A stretch of DNA of 64,000 nt from Scatophagus argus (lineage: Eukaryota > Chordata > Actinopteri > Scatophagidae), in contig NC_058511.1 of the NCBI RefSeq assembly GCF_020382885.2, forward strand, positions 7,347,501-7,411,500, written 5' to 3'. The notes beneath the pieces are model-generated. The model saw only the letters and a list, made by a program, of their open reading frames with translations, was not told the origin of the DNA and ran no database searches. Positions 25,521 to 37,300 of this stretch are shown one piece after another. Positions within the stretch are counted from its first letter, which is position 1; every line of letters begins with the position of its first letter. Both the position numbers and the translations under genes were made by a program.

Positions 25521-25617
25521 TTTCCGGTTGGCGCCTTAATATTTCAGAATGGTCACAGGTGTGTGTTCATTGGATATTTTAGAACGTCTTCAAATGTGTC
25601 AGCCAATCAGAAATTGG
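25521..25617. promoter_or_regulatory. ETS-E2F-CCAAT motif cluster
   Basis: Within 97 bases: TTTCCGG (ETS core, 25521-25527), TTGGCGCC (E2F, 25528-25535), and three CCAAT boxes (25569-25573 and 25613-25617 inverted, 25603-25607 direct). This combination is typical of TATA-less promoters, but no gene starts next to it. Confidence 0.35.
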
Positions 25618-25833
25618 GACTCGTTTCACCAGTTTCACGAGACAGTTCAGGCCATAGTCTTAGCTGATAAGAAACATTGTAATATATTATAAAAATGTAC
25701 GTTAATTTGGTAGAAATTTAGTTAGACAATAAAAGGACAATACAACAGGTTTGTATGCTAGTGCGCCACCAGCTTTGGTCTACACAGTGGGATAACCGTC
25801 TGCAGACCTGCTGGGAGCCTGAGAGTGCTGTCA

Positions 25834-25848
25834 AGCGCCCCCTGCTGG
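25834..25848 (-). promoter_or_regulatory. CTCF-type motif, near-perfect
   Basis: The minus strand reads CCAGCAGGGGGCGCT, which equals the well-known vertebrate CTCF core. It lies between lin28b and prep and could mark a domain border. Occupancy cannot be seen from sequence. Confidence 0.6.
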
Positions 25849-25859
25849 TTCAGTAATCT

Positions 25860-27248
25860 CAAACACGCACGCGCACGCCGACACACGCATGCGCATACAC
25901 GCATGACATGAACAGCAAATGACCATGTTTAGCTGCGAGATGATTAAAGGGAGAATGGACCATTTCTAAATGTTTGAGTCATGTGCAAAGTTCTTTGTTT
26001 TTCCAAAACTACAAAGACTGTGGATGCCTCACTGATGTTCCATTTTTAATATCATATATAAATTAGTCCACTCATTTACTGTGAAAGTTGTTTGACTGGG
26101 ATCCGAAGGCTAAAATTAGAGAACAGGTGGATTTATATCCATGTTGATCTGAAAAGATTGAGAAGATCATTTAGTTTTTAAAGTTCTAAAATGTTTAATG
26201 TACAGTGTGGCACGTAAACAAAACTTTTACTTTGCAAAATGGTAAATAGCAATAACTTGCATAATTTAGAGCTTCAGTTCTCAGAATTTTATATCTAGTT
26301 TTGTCTTCTAATATAGAAGTTGATAAGGCATTTTTAAGGTTTACATGAGCATAAAAGAGGTTAGTTCTTGCACTGTATTTGACTGCAAAGTTTGTTATAT
26401 CAGAATATTTTAAAAATGCACTAACTTTAGTTCTGTGAAGCTTAACAATTTGCATACTTTCAACAAAATTTTAAAATACCAGTCCCAGAACTTCTCTTAC
26501 TTTTCAGGTTCATCCAGATGTTTCAGGAGAAAAAATGTAACAAGCATTTAAAGTGTTCTCAATTTGATTCGCCTGAATTTATAAGAAAGATTCATATGTC
26601 TTTCTTTTCCTGCACTGAACTGAGAATGACTTCATTTACTTTCTTAAAAAGTTACATTGTCATTATTAGAATCTGTTTTATTTCTCACTGAATGTAACTC
26701 ATTTTATTAAAACTTTCTTGAATGTGTGAAAATCATGCACTGTTTCATGCAAAGCCAAAGTTTATGTTCAGATGTAAGAAGTTAAGTATGTCTGAGTCGA
26801 TAGTGAGAACTACTGTTAAAAGCAACCACCAATACAAAAAATCAATTTGTCGCGATGGGACACAGGATTTTATTCAGCTAAGTTCTCTTCTCGAGGTTCA
26901 TGTTGCAGATGTCCACAGCTGTCCAGGCCTAATAACCTTTTTCTGTTGGCCTTAAGTGACTGAAATTTTTCTATCTTGAAAGAATGATGTCTTTATAAAA
27001 GGAAAGAAATGAAAGTGAAAATCTGAATGTGAATGAAAATGTATTCTGTTGAATACATTAAAACAATAAAATAGAACAATTTGTTTTCTCATTACTTTTT
27101 TTTTTTTTTTATAAAATATGTAACTTGTGTACATCTTTTATTTAATTTAAGGGTCAGTTTATGCTGTAAAACAAATTCATATAAAAATAAATATAAAAAT
27201 AAAAATAAATGTAACATTTATGAAAAAGTTTGTCTTTTTCTTCCATTT
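25860..27248. other. Intergenic, nothing recognised
   Basis: AT-rich, with CG/CA-type alternation at about 25863-25905 and simple A/T runs near 27095 and 27180-27215. No gene supported. Confidence 0.65.
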
Positions 27249-27488
27249 TTGTGACATTAATTTACATACCAGAACAACTTTGGAAGACAAAAAAAGTCAG
27301 GTTGAGGACATGAAATTTGAGGAGTCTTAAAAGTAATTTTACTCTGAAACAACAATAAACATGGAAGGGGGATGTCAGAGAGGTTCTTGAACACGAAACA
27401 TGCATGTTGAGTAATCCACATGGGGCCCTCTGTCGGACCACCCTCATTTTCTGCTCCTGCCACACGTGTTGGTCACTTTTACAGTGAC

Positions 27489-27501
27489 TGCCCCCTGGTG
27501 G
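27489..27501 (-). promoter_or_regulatory. CTCF-like motif in unit A 3' flank
   Basis: Plus strand TGCCCCCTGGTGG, a close match to the reverse CTCF core. In unit B the matching stretch is deleted (joined around 38693-38696), so only unit A keeps this site. Confidence 0.4.
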
Positions 27502-27850
27502 ACACTTACAGAGTTGCAGCAAATACTGCAACAGGGTTTGTCAGTTGAACTCAAATGATATTGAATACTTTGGATTTTTACATAAATACATACACGTACC
27601 ACTGTCAGTTAAAGTCAAATAAAATTAGAATATGTACATGAAAGAGCTGCATTCCTGAGTGTATTTTAGAACTCCAACGGGTCTGGTTTGTTTAATAGTC
27701 AGTTAGAAAAACGTGTTCTCAAGATCTTCAGTTGCTTTACAGCAATGTTTTATGTGCAATTCAGTTCTTAAAGCATGTAACACGAAAGAAAGCTACAGCC
27801 AACTTTACTTCCAATGGCTGCTAATGATGGCTTCTTCTTTTTTTATGCAT

Positions 27851-28794
27851 TACAGTTTCTCGCAATTGCTAAAACACATTTTCTCTTTTCATTTTTTTCT
27901 TTTCATTTTTTTCTTTTCTCAGAATTCTAAACACAAAACTTTTTGCTCAAACTACATTCACAAAATCTCTGATTATTTTTGCAAAATCATATCATCACCT
28001 CAAAATAGTTTTACATGTGCTCAAAACTGAACAATGTTGTCAGAGCCTGCACAAATCGGACAAAACAGAAAAACTTCTGAGCTTCGTCACTACATTAAAA
28101 AATTGAAAACGCAGTGGTCAAGGCATGTTGCTTATGGAGAAATGAAGTATAGCATAGGCATTTTGTATCTCCAAAAGTAAAGACAAAAAAGATTTCACAA
28201 CTCAGTGGATTTAGCATTTACTCTGCATTCAAACAATCTATAGTATAATAGGTACTGTGGGGAAAAAAATCAGCCTGTAATTGTACAGCCTACCTTCAAA
28301 GGGTGCTCTGTAAACTTGTTTCATTCGTATGCTCTTATGATGGAGGATACCAAGTACAGTACTGTAAAGTAGACTGTACCTGTTCTCATGTCTGAATCTC
28401 CAGATTATGGTTGACACAGAGAATCGGCTGATGTTTTACTGGACTCTTTGGCCTGCCTGCCTCATGGTCATGCCATGCACCAGTACGTGGTCTATGACTG
28501 TAGCCCGAATTTCATCAGAAATTGGCACTCTTCCTCTTTCTCTTCCTCCCTCTTGTCCTCCGCCTCGACCTCCTCTTACTCGCTCTCATCCTCTGTGTCT
28601 CTGATCCATTGCTGTCATGAGCTTGCAGGACCAACCTGCTTGCACTCTGAACTGGCTTATATTTGTTGTCATGTTGTCATGACATGATGAGAAACAAGTG
28701 TGATCAATTTTGAATCGTTGTGTTCAATGAATGACACGTGTTTTATTTGTGTTCATATTTTGCCACTTCTTGTTACCGTCATGCATCACGAGGA
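27851..28794. mobile_element. DNA-transposon relic (IS630/Tc1-mariner type) in unit A
   Basis: Unit A and unit B align on both sides but not across this segment. It opens with ACAGTTTCTCGCAATTGC, a type of terminus seen in fish mariner-like MITEs, and contains a broken transposase frame on the minus strand. A matching right terminus was not found, so the exact end is uncertain. Confidence 0.5.
28405..28605 (-). pseudogene. IS630-type transposase N-terminal fragment, broken
   Basis: The minus strand encodes a Gly/Arg-rich stretch followed by RVPISDEIRATVIDHVLVHG, MTMRQAGQRVQ, a stop, then NISRFSVSTII. This resembles the helix-turn-helix start of fish IS630/mariner-like transposases as I recall them. 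An in-frame TAA interrupts the HTH, and no DDE catalytic part follows. Not functional. Confidence 0.6.
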
Positions 28795-28979
28795 TACAGA
28801 GGATACAGCATGAGTAGCTGGGTTAACATGAGATTAAAGAGCCTGTAAGTGTAAACCTCTAAGAGCATGTGAACAGCTGCTATGAACAGCATTTCAACAA
28901 GGATTTCAGGGAAGAAAAAAAAAAACACACGCACACACGTCTGTGGATATGCTCATTTATTCAGGTCAGAGCTATCGCA

Positions 28980-29075
28980 AAGAGATTGAATCAAACGCAA
29001 CTGGACTTGATTATATGTCTTTGAAGAAGTTTCGCCTTTCATCCTCTCATCTAGACTAGGCTAGTCTGACCAGCT
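28980..29075. repeat. Left inverted arm of the Penelope-like element
   Basis: Reads AACTGGACTTGATTATATG, TCTTTGAAGAAGTTTCGCC and GGCTAGTCTGACCAGCT in order. The reverse complement of the right arm carries the same order with scattered changes. Confidence 0.8.
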
Positions 29076-29077
29076 CA

Positions 29078-30868
29078 GTGGTGTGGCAGACCTCCTCCTT
29101 GGTTGACGGATGGTTTTGTCACCGTCTGTATCCTCAAGACGCTATCCCATGCTTGTATGGGCTTCCCACGAATCACAATGAAGTTACCAACGGCCTGTTA
29201 ATGGCCTTTGAACAGGGCTGTGTTTCAGTACTTGTCCTTCTGGATCTCAGTGCTGGATTTGATACTGTTGACCACCTGATTCTTTAACAGAGACTAGAAA
29301 ATCAAATTGGTATAAATGGAACTGCTTTAAGCTTGTTCAAGTCCTATCTATCAGACATCACTTTGTACATGTACATCACAACTTGTCCATGCACACTAAA
29401 GTTAGCCATGGTGTTCCGCAAGGTTCTGTGCTTGGCCCGATCTGATTCACAATCTACATGCTCCCACTAGGCAATGTGATCAGAAAGCACTCTATAAATT
29501 TTCAGTTATGCTGACAACACCCAATTGTATTTATCAATGAAGCCAGATGAAAAAAATCAGTTAACACAACTGGATGACCCACAACTTTCTTCTATTGAAC
29601 CCAGACAAAAATGAGGTTCTACTAGTTGGTCCAAAACATCTTAGACAATCTTTAGCTAATGATATAGCCTTTCATAATGGGCTAGCACCATAGTAAAGAA
29701 CCTGGGTGCTAGCTTTGATCAGGACTTGCCTTTCAACACACACATAAAACAAATCTCGAGGACTGCATACTTCCACCTTCGTAACATTGCAAAAATCAGG
29801 CATGTCCTTTCCTTGCTGCTGAGACACTCATCCATGCTTTTATTACCTCCAGGCTGGATTACAGTAACTCTCCTTTGTCAGGATGCCCTATAAAGTCCCT
29901 CAGGACTCCGCAGCTCGTGTTCTGACTAAGACTAAGAGGCGTGACCACATTTCACCTGTGCTGGCCTCTCTCTCAGAGCAGGGGGACTCACTCATCATGT
30001 CCCATCACCAGTACAGCACTAACTCGCCCTCTCCCCCGGAGCTCTTGTGCTCCATCTTTTCTCAGCACTTCCGGAGCATGTTGTTGGATCTTCTACCTCG
30101 CCCTTCTGAGGCCTGGTACCGCTGCTGGATCCTGAGCCCTCTATGGCACTGCCTATGGCACTGCCTATTGCACTGCCACTTGCACATGCATATTTATGCT
30201 GCTATATGCTAAAACCGGTTTCTTTATTTAATTGTTTAGCTTATTTAAATGTCTAGTTTTATATTCTTTTTACATTCTATTTTTTTATTTAGCTTATATT
30301 TCTATTTTATTCAACTTTTTGTTTACCTTGTACTTTATATTTTTATATTCTTAGTCTACTTACTGCTCCCAGGACCTGAGTCCTAATTTCATACCATAAA
30401 CATGTGAATGTGAGCTGGTATGACAATAAAGTTCTTTGATTCCTAATAGTGCTGCTGGATCCAGAACCCTCACCATGGCCCTGCCCGGATCCTGCTGCTC
30501 CTGCTCTGAAGTGTTCTCTCTATCCTCCCTGTCTCTCCTCTCTCGCTCTATCTCCCCCTCTCCTTTCTCTCTCAATCTTCCCGTCTCTCCTCTCCCCCCT
30601 CTCCCTCTCAGGCGGTCATAGCAGAAGGCTGTCTACACTGAGTCTGGTTCTGCTCGAGGTTTCTGCCTGTTAAAAGGAAGTTTTTCCTCGACACTGTCAC
30701 CAAATGCTTACTCAGTGTGGGGTTTTGCCCTGGGACCTGTTTTTCTCTGATTCTCTTTTTTTTTTTTTTTGAATGTGTGTGTTGTTTACACACCTGTAAA
30801 GTGTCGAGATAACTGTGTTATAAATTGGCAGCTTAAATAAAATTGAATTGAATTGAATTGAACTGAAT
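29078..30868 (+). mobile_element. L2/CR1-like LINE, 3' half, degenerate, nested
   Basis: The RT palm motif LVLLDLSAGFDTVDHLIL appears at about 29234-29287, followed in shifted frames by LFKSYLSD, HGVPQGSVLGP and CYADDTQLYLS, so frameshifts are many. Then comes ARVLTKTKRRDHISPVLASL (about 29913-29970), a CT-rich 3'UTR, GAGGTTTCTGCCTGTTAAAAGG, and a final (TTGAA)n tail at 30842-30868. A segment ending CAATAAAGTTCTTTGATTCC at about 30424-30445 may be a further nested insert. Clade assignment is by recall. Confidence 0.7.
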
Positions 30869-30962
30869 TGACAAAGATGGGGCGCCCCTCTGGCCCATCG
30901 TCAGCCGCATCAACTCAGTTACATACAACATTGCCAAACATGTAGCCAACATCTTGGTCCCC
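30869..30962 (+). pseudogene. Penelope-type reverse transcriptase fragment
   Basis: Starts right at the end of the LINE tail. Frame: PLWPIVSRINSVTYN, then IAKHVANILVP, matching the PIVSSINSVTYNIAK core typical of Penelope-like RT. The rest of the RT is deleted. Confidence 0.6.
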
Positions 30963-30990
30963 TCGGTGTGGAACACAAAGACAAAGACTG

Positions 30991-31200
30991 GTGCATGCAA
31001 AAGACTGCACACCACATACCCAGAAAATCAACCCGGTGTATGTGGTCCAATGCAACAAGGAATACCCAGACCTGTATACTGGTGAAACAAAACAACCAGT
31101 ATACAAACGTATGACCCAACACAGAAGGCCTAACTGTGGTAACGACTGCACAGAGGCTAAATGCCTGTGCTCCCCACCAGCTGGTCAGACTAGCCTGGTC
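30991..31200 (+). pseudogene. Penelope-type GIY-YIG endonuclease fragment
   Basis: Encodes VYVVQCNKEYPDLYTGETKQ followed by PVYKRMTQHRR. This fits the GIY-YIG layout (Tyr, about ten residues, Y-x-G-E-T-K, then Arg-rich helix) of Penelope-like elements; here the second motif reads LYTGETK. The frame ends early at 31200, so the nuclease is truncated. It is not a host gene. Confidence 0.65.
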
Positions 31201-31293
31201 TAGTTTAGACGAGCTGATGAAGCCTCTTGGATGGGAGGCGAAACATCTTCAAAGACATATAACCAAGTCCAGTTGCATTTGTTTCCATCTCTT
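31179..31293. repeat. Right inverted arm of the Penelope-like element
   Basis: Reads AGCTGGTCAGACTAGCC, GGCGAAACATCTTCAAAGAC and ATATAACCAAGTCCAGTTGC. Its end lies about 30 bases downstream of the prep-A stop codon. Confidence 0.8.
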
Positions 31294-31322
31294 GAAACAC
31301 GCACACACATTTGCGGTAAAGC

Positions 31323-34300
31323 TTATTTGACCCAGGAAATGTTGAGACACTTAGCAATAAAGGCGTAGGTGTCTGCCACCTCCTGGATGACCTTGTTGGT
31401 GGGCTTGCCTTGGCCGTGGCCTGACTTTGTGTCCACGAGGATGAACAGGGGGTTCGTCTGCTTGGGGCTGCGGCCTACAACGTATTGCAGGGTGGCGATG
31501 TACTTGAGGGAGTGGAAAGGCACCACGCGGTCATCATGGTCCCCTGTTAGCAGGAGCATCGCGGGGTACTGGACCCCGTTGTCTTCAGGGACGCGGACAT
31601 TATGAAGTGGGGAGTACCTGGGAGAGAGTGTTAATGAAGAAATATAAACAACCCATATGTTGGTTTTGGGATACAAAAACCAAATATTTTAATAACTGAT
31701 TAACTCAGAGATGGTATTCTCAAGTAAAAGAGTAATCATTTTGTCTGGAAATGCCTTAAAACCTTAAAAATATTTTTAATATATTTATTATCCAAGCCAA
31801 AAATGTTTAATTTACTACCATATTACAAAGAAAAGCAACCAGTTTTCACGTTGCAGAGACAGAGACCAGAGGATTTGTCAATTTTTCAAGCAATGAAAAT
31901 GATTTGTTGATTATCAATATAGCTGCCTATTAATTTTGTGTCAGTCTATTAATCATTTGCCAGGTAAGTCACTGTTGAATCAACTGCTTTGGCTGAACGC
32001 TTCCTTGGTATGCTTAAATATTTAATTTGTAAAAATCTAATGAAGGAGGAAATTTCACCTAAAATGCAGAATAATCAAGAAGAGTACTTCAAAGAGATAA
32101 TCTTTCACTGTGTGGGTAATTTTGTGCCACAGTTCTGAATGGGCCTTTCCATGGGTCGACTCCAGTGACACAGTTCAGTCAATGCTGTTACTTAGGTCAT
32201 TAAACCAAAACTGTTGTAATTAGATATGTAATTCAGTATTTCATATATTGTTTTATAGCAGTTTGTTTTGCAGCACTTCACCTGAACAAAAATTAAAAAA
32301 AAAATAAAGTAAATTTATACACTTGTATGAAATTAACCAACAGCAAATGCTTCCTTCAGTGAGATAACTGATATGAATTCAGCATATTTTATACTCACAC
32401 ATTTAAAATATACAATATATTCTTGTTACTGAACACCCTGTTTATTGTCTCTTTGGGGATCCATAAAGGATTATTTTATCTTACTTACTTGATGAGCCAG
32501 TCAAACTGTTCTTTGTTATCTGAACAACCGTAGTCTGAGGTCCAGGCGTGGCCGATGGTGAACTTGTGGAACTTCAGCATGTCCATGACGCCCACCTGAG
32601 CCACCACACAGCCAAAAAGGTCAGGTCGCTGGTTTGCACAGGCCGCTGAAAGAGGAAACACACAGTCAGACACACCAGGGACTGACATCTGCACGGCTTC
32701 AAACTGTTCAAGGACTAATTTCAAAATTATTCTTGCACTGTATGTTCTTTAGCATACACACCTACAAGCAGGCCACCATTAGACATTCCATTTATGGTCA
32801 GCTTGGAAGGAGAAGTGTATCCCTCCTTGATGAGATATTCAGCTGCACACTGGAAGTCAGTGAAGCAGTTCTGTTTGCTGGCCAACATGCCAGCTGAAAG
32901 CAAAAATACAAAGTAAGTAAACTGCTGTTAAACATAAACGATTCTGCTCACCACCTGCTAAAGCAGGACTGAAAGAGAGGCAGGCAAACACCACATTAAG
33001 CCGGTGTGTGTTGTCCAAATCCCCTCACCTTTGTGCCAGGTCTGCCCATACTCCCCTCCTCCTCGAATGTTGGCAACAGCCAGGATTCCCCCCATATGTC
33101 TGACAAAGACGAGATGGGAAACGCTGTAACTTGGTGTGATGGAGTAGCTAAAACCACCATAGCCGTACAGAAAACCTGGATGGGAGCCATCCAATTTGAT
33201 GCCCTTCTTGTGAACAATAAACATGGGGATTTGAGTGCCATCTTTGGAGGGATAGAAGACCTGGGATAAAGGAGAGGAAGACAAATCAAGGAAACATTTC
33301 TCCATAAACTTCTGGAAGAAGACTTTCAAACATCTACACAGTTCTTCAATTAGCTTACCTGGATGGTCTGGTAGTCAGAGGGGTTGAAGCCTTTGACGGT
33401 GACCTCTCTGAAGACGTGGGGCTGCAGCGGCAGCTTAGTCAGGTCACAGTGGTAGATGATGTCTGGATGAAAGAGGAGGAAAAACTGTCATCTCACTTGT
33501 TCCACAATGTTCATAACACTTTAATATGTGGGAAAACTATTTTTTTCAAGTACACACCCAAAAATTAAACCAAATGTACTGAGTTGTGCTGCAAGGTACA
33601 ATACTCAAAACGCACATTTAATCCCACTGGCTTTAGAGAATTACGTGTTTAAGTTCACAACCATGTCACACAGCTCTGTCAGCTGTTTCTTGGTTGTTTT
33701 CTTGCATGTGCATTTAAAATCTCTGGACATTTTGCAGCACTCTTCAGCTCTTCCTCTTTAACTTTCCCACAGCAGCAAATGTTATAAAATGTCTTTCTAC
33801 AACATCAACACAATCCGAGCGGTTACATTTTCATACCTGGGGAGAGGAAGGAGGTGAACTGGTAAAATATCTCGGAGTTGATCTTGCGCCCCGTGAAACC
33901 CACCACAGAGCCGACGTCAAGGGGGAAGGTCCTCAGCTCCTCCCCTGTGCTCAGCTGATACATTTTCAACACGTTCTTGACATCATGGAGGAAGCAAACA
34001 AACAGGTAGGTGGAGTACGTACAGGTGGCGAACACTGCAGATGGACACATGGCCAACAAAAACACAAAGTTGGTGACAGAATCTTTTTCAAACGCTAAAT
34101 TCTCAAATTCCTGTAGTACAAGTCAGTGAGTGTTGCAGCAGCCCACCAATAACATCTTTGTCATGCTGAGGAATGAGCTCTTTCCAGTTGCTTTGGTCAG
34201 GGGAGGCAAAGTCGATGTTGATGAGGCGGTAACGTGGGGCGTCCAGGTTGGTCTTGAATGTGAACAGCGTGCCCTCATTGGTCACGTATTTGTACTCAGC

Positions 34301-37300
34301 GTCAAAGTTGTCAATTAGTTTCACCCACGGCAAAACTCCTGAACATAAGAGGATGAGTATTTGAGTTTACATGTGGAGAGAAAACTAACAGAAAGTTGTT
34401 AGATCTAACAACAATGTGACAAAAAATTGCACAGAAAATACAACACAAAAACCCATCAGTCTTAAAATAGTTGAAGACAATTGCAAGTTAGCTTAGCATA
34501 CCTGTAATGCCCTGGGGAATGGTCTGAAGGTCACAATACCACAGTCTGTTGACAGGATTACAGCCTTCCCTGACAGTCAGCAGCACGTAGCGTCCATCAT
34601 CTGATACCTGCAATAAACATGCAACAGCTAAACCTCATCTGAATATCAATTAACACATACACTCATACACATTTACAAACAAATAAACCATACCTCAGCT
34701 ATACTGATCCACTTGGGGTGTTCAGGAAACTCAGCACACAGTACATCCTTAGACTGTGGAGTCCCCAAAACATGGTAGTACAGCTTCTGGTTCATATTGC
34801 TGTAGGTCTCTTTGCCTAGAAAAGGAAAAAAGAAAAAAAACAATTTACTCTCATCTTCGCTCCAAGTTGAGGCAAACAGACTTTGTTTGATTGGAGAGGT
34901 AAAAGTGTTTGAAATGGCAGGGTGTGGGTTGTGGGCAGAAACAACATTGACATATCAACAGCTGAGAAAGACAAACGTTATGAATTTCCTCACACTTAAA
35001 AAAACCTGTTTCTCAGTGATAGCAGTAGCAGCTAAAGCAAAGTTTAGTATTTGAGAAGGTATGAATGTATCTTAACAGTGTCTTGTCCTCACCAGTACTC
35101 TTGCCATCCTCGGTGGGGTAGGTGTTGTAGAAAATCCCCTTCCCATCATGAGTCCACGACAAGCAGCTAAACTTGACATGCACCAGGTGGTCCTCCAGAG
35201 GGATGGCACCTTTAACTTGCAGAAAGTGGATCTCCGTCCAGTCTGTACCACCAGTACAGGTGCCATACGCCAGGTACTCCCCATCCTCAGAGAATGAACA
35301 GCCTTTAAGTAATCATAGGAACAGAAACAGAACATGAACAAAGACACCAGGGAAAATTGACATTATTAAGCTGTCAATGTGAATCCTACACTATATGGAC
35401 AAAAGTATTGGAACAGACAACTATTAAACCAAAAGCGACTTTAATGACATTGCATTCTAAACACACAGCCAGGGGGCTCAGAAGGGTCGCCGGTTTGATT
35501 CCCCCCCCCAGACTGGCAGGCAAAATTTGGGTGTGGTGGAGTGATTATTAATGCCCCCCTTCCATTAGCCGGCTGATGTGCCCTTGAGCAAGGCACTTTA
35601 CCCCCAACTTGTACCCCCAATAGAGAATAAATCGCAGGGTATTTCCAGACATTACAAGAAAAAAATTCATAAATTCATGTGTACTGCAAATATATAATAG
35701 AAGTACAATTGAAAGAGCACAGAGTGCAAATGAAGAAAAGAATCCAGAAAAGCAGAAATACAAAAAATGCCCAAAAGCATAAAAGAACAATTAAGATAGT
35801 AACAACCAGTAATAAAATAAAACCAGTGCTAAAAAATGTATATTTCACAACAGTCTTCACTGGTACCTTGGAGGGCAACAGTCCCATCTTCAGAAAACGT
35901 GTTTGGATCCAAGAAGACTATGGGCTCGGCATCCAGGCTCTCCTGCATATACATCACACTATGGTTTTGGAGACCTGAGTTGTAGAAGTGAAAGTACCTG
36001 AAAGTGAGGGGAGACACGATTAAAGACCTTCACAGGCACAAGCTCCTGGAAACCAAATGTGGAATATTAATCCAGCTAGATGGTACATCCACTAGATGTT
36101 CTGTTGAGGCTCGCCTCACCTGCTCCCCCTCTTGAAGGGACAGCTATACTTGGGGTAGTCATACAGCTCAGTCATGCGATTCTTGAACAGGTCTCGCACC
36201 TCACAGCTCTCCAAGAACGGCAGAGTCAGCTGGTTCTGAGCACTGACAAAGTCCTGGTGGAAGAAGACACAACACCAATAAAGCAAGTTATCCAGATCAC
36301 TCATAAACAGGCTTTTGGAAAAGGCCCTTTGTGATATCAGCAAAGCCTTAAGATGGTAGTGGTTATCAGTGCCACATCCTAATGTCCTGAACTAACACTA
36401 CAAGCACCAATATGTTTAAAACAGTATGGCAAGAATGACTTCAAACAAAATTCTAAAGCAAGAGATTTACCAAGTAGGCTGTGGTTAACATTTGGGCAAC
36501 ACATCCACACAAGCACGATTTCATTTAAAAAGCTTTTAAACAAATCTTTGTCCAAACAAGCATTTTGGGATTGTATTGGCTTTACAGCAGAATCACCCAT
36601 TTTCTTTCTGGTAGAATTGTAGAATTAATGTAAAACAGTAGAACAGTCCCACAGCCGTTAAACATGGGATTTGCTCCAACAATACTTAGGCTCATGAGCA
36701 AAATAAATACACTGTATTATATGAAACGTGTTGGTGGTATGACGAACAACCCCCCTCCAAGAAGGTCATCAACACTGCACAGAAAATCTGCGGCCCTCCA
36801 CCCTCCCTGAAGGACATCTACATCTTCCACTGCAAACCAAATACTCATCCAACCATGTCCTTATGGAGCTTTGCTTTGTGCACTGGGGCACAGTCATGCT
36901 GGAATAGAAAAGGATCTTCAACAAACTGTTGACACAAAGTTGGAAGCATAGCATTGTCCAAAATGTGTTGGTATGCTGAAGCATTAAGATTTCCCTTCAC
37001 TGGAAGTCAGGGGCCGAGCCCAAACCCTGAGAAGCAGGCCTATACTACACCTGAATTCAGTAAGGTGTGGCATGTGGAATAAGGTGTGTCGCAATACTTT
37101 ATATATATATAGTGTATGTCAATAAAAAGGGGAAAGGATTAAGATTTACCCGTGTTTTTTCACTGCCCGGGTCCTCCAGCCAGCTGTACGCATCTGGCAC
37201 TTTGTGGCCATGATAGTCATCCACCTGTGCAGGTGAAAGGGTAATGACAGTTAACTAGGGTTTGCAAAAACAAGACAGACTTCTGCTGCTGAGCTGAATC

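Larger units (their letters stand above)
28939..31296. mobile_element. Penelope-like element with inverted terminal arms and nested LINE
   Basis: Present in unit A and absent from unit B. It is flanked by ACACGCACACAC on both sides (28927-28938 and 31297-31308), a possible 12-base target duplication, though it lies in CA-rich DNA. Inverted arms of about 100 bases lie at 28980-29075 and 31179-31293. Between them come an L2-type LINE tail, a Penelope-type RT fragment and a GIY-YIG endonuclease fragment. Penelope-like elements are known for such terminal repeats. It is internally deleted and not able to move by itself. Confidence 0.7.

Noticed and set aside
30991..31200. GIY-YIG protein as a host nuclease (SLX1-type)
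   Set aside because: Lies between the inverted arms of a mobile element, next to a Penelope-type RT fragment, and is truncated.
33006..33269. Plus-strand frames over prep exons
   Set aside because: Antisense shadows of prep-A exon 11; the same happens over prep-B.
35579..35599. tRNA gene
   Set aside because: Only a B-box-like stretch and a SINE core are present; no A box or cloverleaf could be built.
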